From positions 1 to 8,611 of the forward strand of contig DUCL01000007.1 in the NCBI GenBank assembly GCA_012959845.1: DNA of 8,611 nucleotides. The letters are read 5' to 3'. This document shows, piece after piece, positions 5,531 through 8,611 of this stretch. The position numbers and the translations under genes are program-made. The notes under the pieces were generated by a model that worked only from the letters and a program-made list of their open reading frames with translations, made no database searches and was not told the DNA's origin. Within the stretch, counting starts at the first letter, position 1, and each line of letters opens with the position of its first letter. The DNA is from Candidatus Poseidoniales archaeon. GTDB lineage: Archaea > Thermoplasmatota > Poseidoniia > Poseidoniales > Poseidoniaceae.

Positions 5531-7846
5531 ATGGACCCCTTAACAGTACTTTTCAGCCTCACTTGTATTGGCGTTGGAGGCGGTGTTGGTTATTGGCTGA
5601 AGAAGGCCGATGACAAATTCATCCTACTCAACGAAACAGGCATTTTACTTCAAGAATCCCAAGCAGCAAATTATTCACATCTCAACAGTGAAATTGGTGC
5701 TCTGCAAAACTCGGTTGGAGATGTATTAGGGCTAATCGATGCCTTGAGGGCCACCAATCCTGAATTGGATGGCGCAATACTTTCGCATGCCACAATCACT
5801 CGTTTGGAAAACCTTGGAGAATTTGCCAACCAAGAAGAGATTGACATTGCGATTGGAGACTCTTTGCACTGTATTGAAACTTTGGTGGCTACAGTAAGCA
5901 GCGACACAGTGGTTGGTTCTGAAAGTGTTCTCAATTCAACAAGCGAATCATTGGTTACACGTCTTCTTGAGTTATTCGTAAACAAAAATGTTACACTTGA
6001 CCAACTTGGAATGAACTCCCTTTCAGCCCATAAACTCGGCCATGTTGCTATGTCTCTGCGACAGTATGAGTGGGCAGAATCTGCATTCGGCCTTGCATAC
6101 CAAGCATCTCCTGGTAATAGCAATCTACTCGAAGCATTGGAAAAGATTGCCATTATCAAGAGCGACCCAGTACTACGCCGTCATTGGTTAGAGGCTAGAA
6201 TGACAGTCACTCCTGACGACCCAGAATTACTTCGTTCACACGCCCACTTACTAGCTAGTTTGGGCGATGAAGAAGCGGAAAGAGATGTCCGTCGCCTAGA
6301 GGCACTTGGACTTGATACAGCAGCAGACCGTTCACTATTATCCGGCCTACGTGCTAGAGCAGGAGCGCGCAGTGAAGCACTGGAAGCGATTGAAAATGCA
6401 CTCGCTGAAGACCCAAGTGTGGCTAATGATTGGTATAGTCATGCAAAATTACTCTATCAGGAAGAAGAGTTAGGAAAGGCACTAACTTCTGTTGACCGTT
6501 GTTTAGAATTAGACAGACAACACGGTGAAGCATGGGCATTGATGGCAATACTCTTGGCACCTAATAAAAATAGACTCAAGGAAGCGTTGAAGGCTGCTAC
6601 ACACGCAGTAGCATTAGATTCTGGCGGAGTAGACTTAATGATGCTAAAAGTAGACTTACTATTTGCCAGCGATTCACCATCCGATGCTGAAAAGGCAATG
6701 CAAAAGGCATTAGAAAACCACCCACAAGATGGAGAATTAAGAGCAATAATTGCATCGAGAAAATTATTGGAAGGAGATTTCATAGAAGCACAAAAGTTGC
6801 TTGATGAAACACCTGTTGGCATCGATCACACCTTATTGCATGTCGTCGAAGGACGACTTCATTTGGCAAATGCAGACCGAGCCCGCGATGGTACTGGACA
6901 AACAGATGCCGTATTATTATCCAATGCCTTTGCTGCATTTGATGAAGCACTCAAATTGGATAGAGAATCTGGAGTGGCATGGCTTGGCCTTGCCCGAAGT
7001 AACCGCTTGCTACAAAAGTTCAAGGAAGCAGAAGAATCACTCGATAGGGCTAGAAGACTATTGCCAGAATCCGACCCATCAGCATCCATTGAATCGGCAT
7101 TATTATCACTTGATAATGGTGATATTTCAGCCGCTAGCACATTTATTGATGCTGCTGACATACACGGAGAAAACGCAACGATCTCATATGTCCGGGGCAA
7201 TATTGCAGCCCGCTGCGGCCATCTGGAACAAGCCCTAAACCATTACATTGAGGCTTTGGAATACGATGCAGGACACATTCGAGCTCGCCTGAATAGATGC
7301 AGTGTACTGATGGCAATAAATGAGCCAAAGAAAGCATTAGATGATTCTGAAATACTTCTTGATTTAGCGCCGAATTTGACTCTAGCAAGACTACGAAGAG
7401 CAGAAGCGGCCATGATGCTTGGAGAATGGGAACCTGCCAGAGACGATCTCAAGATGGTCCTAGAAAACGCACCACATCATCACCATGCACTTACACAACT
7501 CGCATCATGTCATATGTCGTTGAAGAGACCTGAAAGGGCAGAAGCACCACTGAACGAAGCACTTCGGCTAGTCCCTGACCACGCACCCGCATGGCATCAA
7601 CGTGGCCTACTCTATCTTGACTGGAGCAGGGAAGAAGCGGCGTTATCTGATTTTGAAGCAGCAGTTCGTTCCGACCCTCAGCACTTGGATGCGCGGTTAC
7701 ATATCGCAGCATTACATCACGAAGCACAACGCCTTGACCAGGCCAGTGCGGCATGGAAGAGTGTCCTTGCAATCGACGCAGATTGTCAAGTCGCACGCAC
7801 CCGCCTAGAAGAGTGTGAAATTGCTCAATTGGCCGCAATCAAGTGA
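5531..7846 (+). CDS. Membrane-anchored TPR-repeat protein (771 aa)
   Basis: Residues 5-23 form one glycine-rich hydrophobic segment (LTVLFSLTCIGVGGGVGYW) followed by two lysines, which fits an N-terminal anchor with the bulk of the protein in the cytoplasm. A helical region of about 130 residues follows, then an array of tetratricopeptide repeats. One repeat is visible near 164-197, more run from about 270 to 400, and an almost continuous run lies at 548-751. Signature positions are clear in segments such as AWLGLARSNRLLQKFKEAEE (483-502) and AWHQRGLLYLDWSREEAALS (687-706). TPR arrays bind peptides or assemble complexes, and the partner cannot be read from the sequence. ATG 5531 was chosen for its AAGGTGG site six bases upstream. 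A GTG at 5525 in the same frame would add two residues. The redoxin gene follows 47 bases downstream but seems to have its own promoter. Confidence 0.93.
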   Translation: MDPLTVLFSLTCIGVGGGVGYWLKKADDKFILLNETGILLQESQAANYSHLNSEIGALQNSVGDVLGLIDALRATNPELDGAILSHATITRLENLGEFANQEEIDIAIGDSLHCIETLVATVSSDTVVGSESVLNSTSESLVTRLLELFVNKNVTLDQLGMNSLSAHKLGHVAMSLRQYEWAESAFGLAYQASPGNSNLLEALEKIAIIKSDPVLRRHWLEARMTVTPDDPELLRSHAHLLASLGDEEAERDVRRLEALGLDTAADRSLLSGLRARAGARSEALEAIENALAEDPSVANDWYSHAKLLYQEEELGKALTSVDRCLELDRQHGEAWALMAILLAPNKNRLKEALKAATHAVALDSGGVDLMMLKVDLLFASDSPSDAEKAMQKALENHPQDGELRAIIASRKLLEGDFIEAQKLLDETPVGIDHTLLHVVEGRLHLANADRARDGTGQTDAVLLSNAFAAFDEALKLDRESGVAWLGLARSNRLLQKFKEAEESLDRARRLLPESDPSASIESALLSLDNGDISAASTFIDAADIHGENATISYVRGNIAARCGHLEQALNHYIEALEYDAGHIRARLNRCSVLMAINEPKKALDDSEILLDLAPNLTLARLRRAEAAMMLGEWEPARDDLKMVLENAPHHHHALTQLASCHMSLKRPERAEAPLNEALRLVPDHAPAWHQRGLLYLDWSREEAALSDFEAAVRSDPQHLDARLHIAALHHEAQRLDQASAAWKSVLAIDADCQVARTRLEECEIAQLAAIK

Positions 7847-7878
7847 TTTAAATTAAGCGAAGTGATTTGAATAAGGTC
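7841..7878 (+). repeat. Imperfect 19-bp tandem duplication across the TPR stop codon
   Basis: AAGTGATTT occurs at 7841-7849 and again at 7860-7868, a 19-base period, with further partial matches after each copy (about 14 of 19 positions agree). The first copy contains the last Lys codon and TGA stop of the TPR gene. Each copy carries a TATA-like core, TTTAAATTAA in the first and TTTGAATAA in the second. It looks like a small duplication that created or doubled a promoter element. Confidence 0.6.
7847..7856 (+). promoter_or_regulatory. TATA-like box for the redoxin gene
   Basis: TTTAAATTAA starts at the base after the TPR stop codon. Its centre is about 43 bases before ATG 7894, which predicts a transcription start near 7878 and a leader of about 16 bases. 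There is no clear ribosome binding site before the ATG, consistent with a short-leader transcript. Confidence 0.5.
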
Positions 7879-7893
7879 CTGTGTGGGACTATT

Positions 7894-8436
7894 ATGAGCC
7901 TAAACATATCCGACATAGCCCCCGATTTTATTTTGAAAAATGCAAACCCAAACCAAGGAGGAGAAACGGTTTCTCTTAACCAAGCAAAAGGAGAAAATGG
8001 CATTGTTATTGTTTTTGAATGCAATCATTGTCCATATGTTGTCGCCAGTTTTTCCAGAATGGATGCTATGGCTGAATACTGTGGTAGTAAAGGAATTGGT
8101 TATGTGGGAATCAATTCTAATGATGAAAACAATTACCCGGAAGACTCCTATGAAAACATGGTCAAGAGGGCCAACAAGGGATTGCCATACTCCTATTTGC
8201 ACGATGCAACACAACAGGCCGCTCAACAATATGGGGCTAAGCGAACACCTGAATTTTTCTTATTTAATTCACAACTTGAACTAGTTTATCAAGGGAGGAT
8301 GGACGATTCTCCTCGTAATCCAACAGGGGTTTCAACATCTGAACTATCCGATGCTATTACAGCAATGCTAGCGGGTCAAACGCCTTCTGTAGTTCAAACC
8401 GATTCAATCGGATGTTCTGTTAAATGGAAGATGTGA
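7894..8436 (+). CDS. Redoxin / AhpC-TSA-like thioredoxin-fold protein (180 aa)
   Basis: A cytoplasmic thioredoxin-fold protein of the redoxin family. After an APDFIL segment near residues 9-14, strand IVIVFECNHCPYV (37-49) carries the paired cysteines C43 and C46 of a C-x-x-C redox site. RTPEFFLF (117-124) supplies the cis-proline Thr-Pro opposite the site, and YQGRMDDSP (132-140) and the C-terminal GCSVKWK (173-179) are typical of the CNHCPYV-type subfamily. C173 in that tail is a third cysteine. Members are annotated as thiol-disulfide oxidoreductases or peroxiredoxin-like proteins, and the physiological substrate is generally unassigned. Length is normal. ATG 7894 is chosen over an in-frame TTG at 7867, whose nine extra residues precede the domain and lie in the promoter region. 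The gene stands between the TPR gene and a probable membrane protein, with no clear functional link. Confidence 0.93.
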   Translation: MSLNISDIAPDFILKNANPNQGGETVSLNQAKGENGIVIVFECNHCPYVVASFSRMDAMAEYCGSKGIGYVGINSNDENNYPEDSYENMVKRANKGLPYSYLHDATQQAAQQYGAKRTPEFFLFNSQLELVYQGRMDDSPRNPTGVSTSELSDAITAMLAGQTPSVVQTDSIGCSVKWKM

Positions 8437-8437
8437 G

Positions 8438-8528
8438 CATTAACAATACGTTCTAATCTGGTAAAACCCAAGAGTTAGAGCAAATTATTACGCAATCTAA
8501 AACAAGTCGCGGCCAGTCGTTGTTAATG
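8438..8528. repeat. 9-bp inverted repeat bounding the redoxin downstream spacer
   Basis: CATTAACAA (8438-8446), one base after the redoxin stop, is the exact reverse complement of TTGTTAATG (8520-8528), which ends five bases before the next likely start. Between them are smaller inverted repeats, such as TCTAA (8452-8456) with TTAGA downstream. It could be an RNA fold of about 91 bases or chance in A/T-rich sequence. No T-arm or other tRNA signature is present. A TATA-like AAATTATTA (8482-8490) lies inside and may serve the next gene. Confidence 0.35.
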
Positions 8529-8533
8529 TTCAA

Positions 8534-8611
8534 ATGGATTACACAGGCGAGTTGTGGCAACAAATTGACTCATGGGCAAGCCCTGCTTTGGGTGGTTTTA
8601 TTATTGCGGCT
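8534..8611 (+). CDS. N-terminus of a probable membrane protein, cut by window edge
   Basis: From ATG 8534 the frame is open for 26 codons to the edge. It begins MDYTGELWQQIDSW and continues into ASPALGGFIIAA, which looks like the start of a first transmembrane helix. Small-conductance mechanosensitive channel proteins can begin this way, but 26 residues cannot establish it. An overlapping frame from ATG 8526 is also open to the edge and hydrophobic towards its end, so the frame itself is not certain. No clear ribosome binding site is present. A TATA-like AAATTATTA at 8482-8490 would give a short leader to either start. Confidence 0.45.
   Translation, partial: MDYTGELWQQIDSWASPALGGFIIAA

Noticed and set aside
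5302..5562. 86-residue minus-strand frame in the divergent spacer
   Set aside because: It crosses both promoters and the start of the TPR gene, and shows no domain or ribosome binding site.
6801..7238. 145-residue plus-strand frame inside the TPR gene
   Set aside because: It is a different frame of a clear TPR-coding region, with atypical Met/His/Gln-rich composition.
8438..8528. tRNA gene
   Set aside because: The size is roughly right, but there is no T-arm consensus, no acceptor stem of the proper form and no plausible anticodon arm.

Overview
The window looks like part of a Marine Group II-type euryarchaeal genome (Poseidoniales/Thermoplasmatota). The main evidence is an archaeal-type DnaG primase at 1328-2566, which has the archaeal domain order and not the zinc-finger bacterial layout. 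Supporting evidence is moderate GC content, short gene spacing, GGTG/GGAGG-type ribosome binding sites and T/A-rich TATA-like boxes. The lineage call is inferred from overall protein character and was not tested by a search.

Layout from left to right. Two leftward genes sit at the left edge: a TerB-like protein (612-1100) and a helical-repeat protein (1-615, cut by the window edge). The second gene appears to start at a TTG overlapping the first gene's stop, so they look translationally coupled. A 227-base divergent spacer containing two adjacent hairpins leads into dnaG on the plus strand. Its stop codon directly abuts the stop codon of a very large leftward gene (2567-5293, about 908 residues) of no recognised family. 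This protein is helix-rich, with degenerate W/G-containing repeats, an acidic linker built on an 18-bp tandem repeat, and a separate C-terminal domain.

A second divergent spacer (5294-5530) holds TATA-like boxes, a GC-rich hairpin and a short tandem repeat. It feeds the large gene to the left and, to the right, a 771-residue membrane-anchored TPR protein (5531-7846). Downstream on the plus strand come a 180-residue redoxin with a CNHC active site (7894-8436) and the first 26 codons of a probable membrane protein (8534 to the edge).

Apart from dnaG and the redoxin, the window is dominated by helical scaffold-type proteins: HEAT-like, TerB-like, the W/G-repeat protein and the TPR protein. No mobile element, CRISPR array, tRNA or rRNA is visible. 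The best candidates for something undescribed are the 908-residue protein and the structured leader of dnaG.
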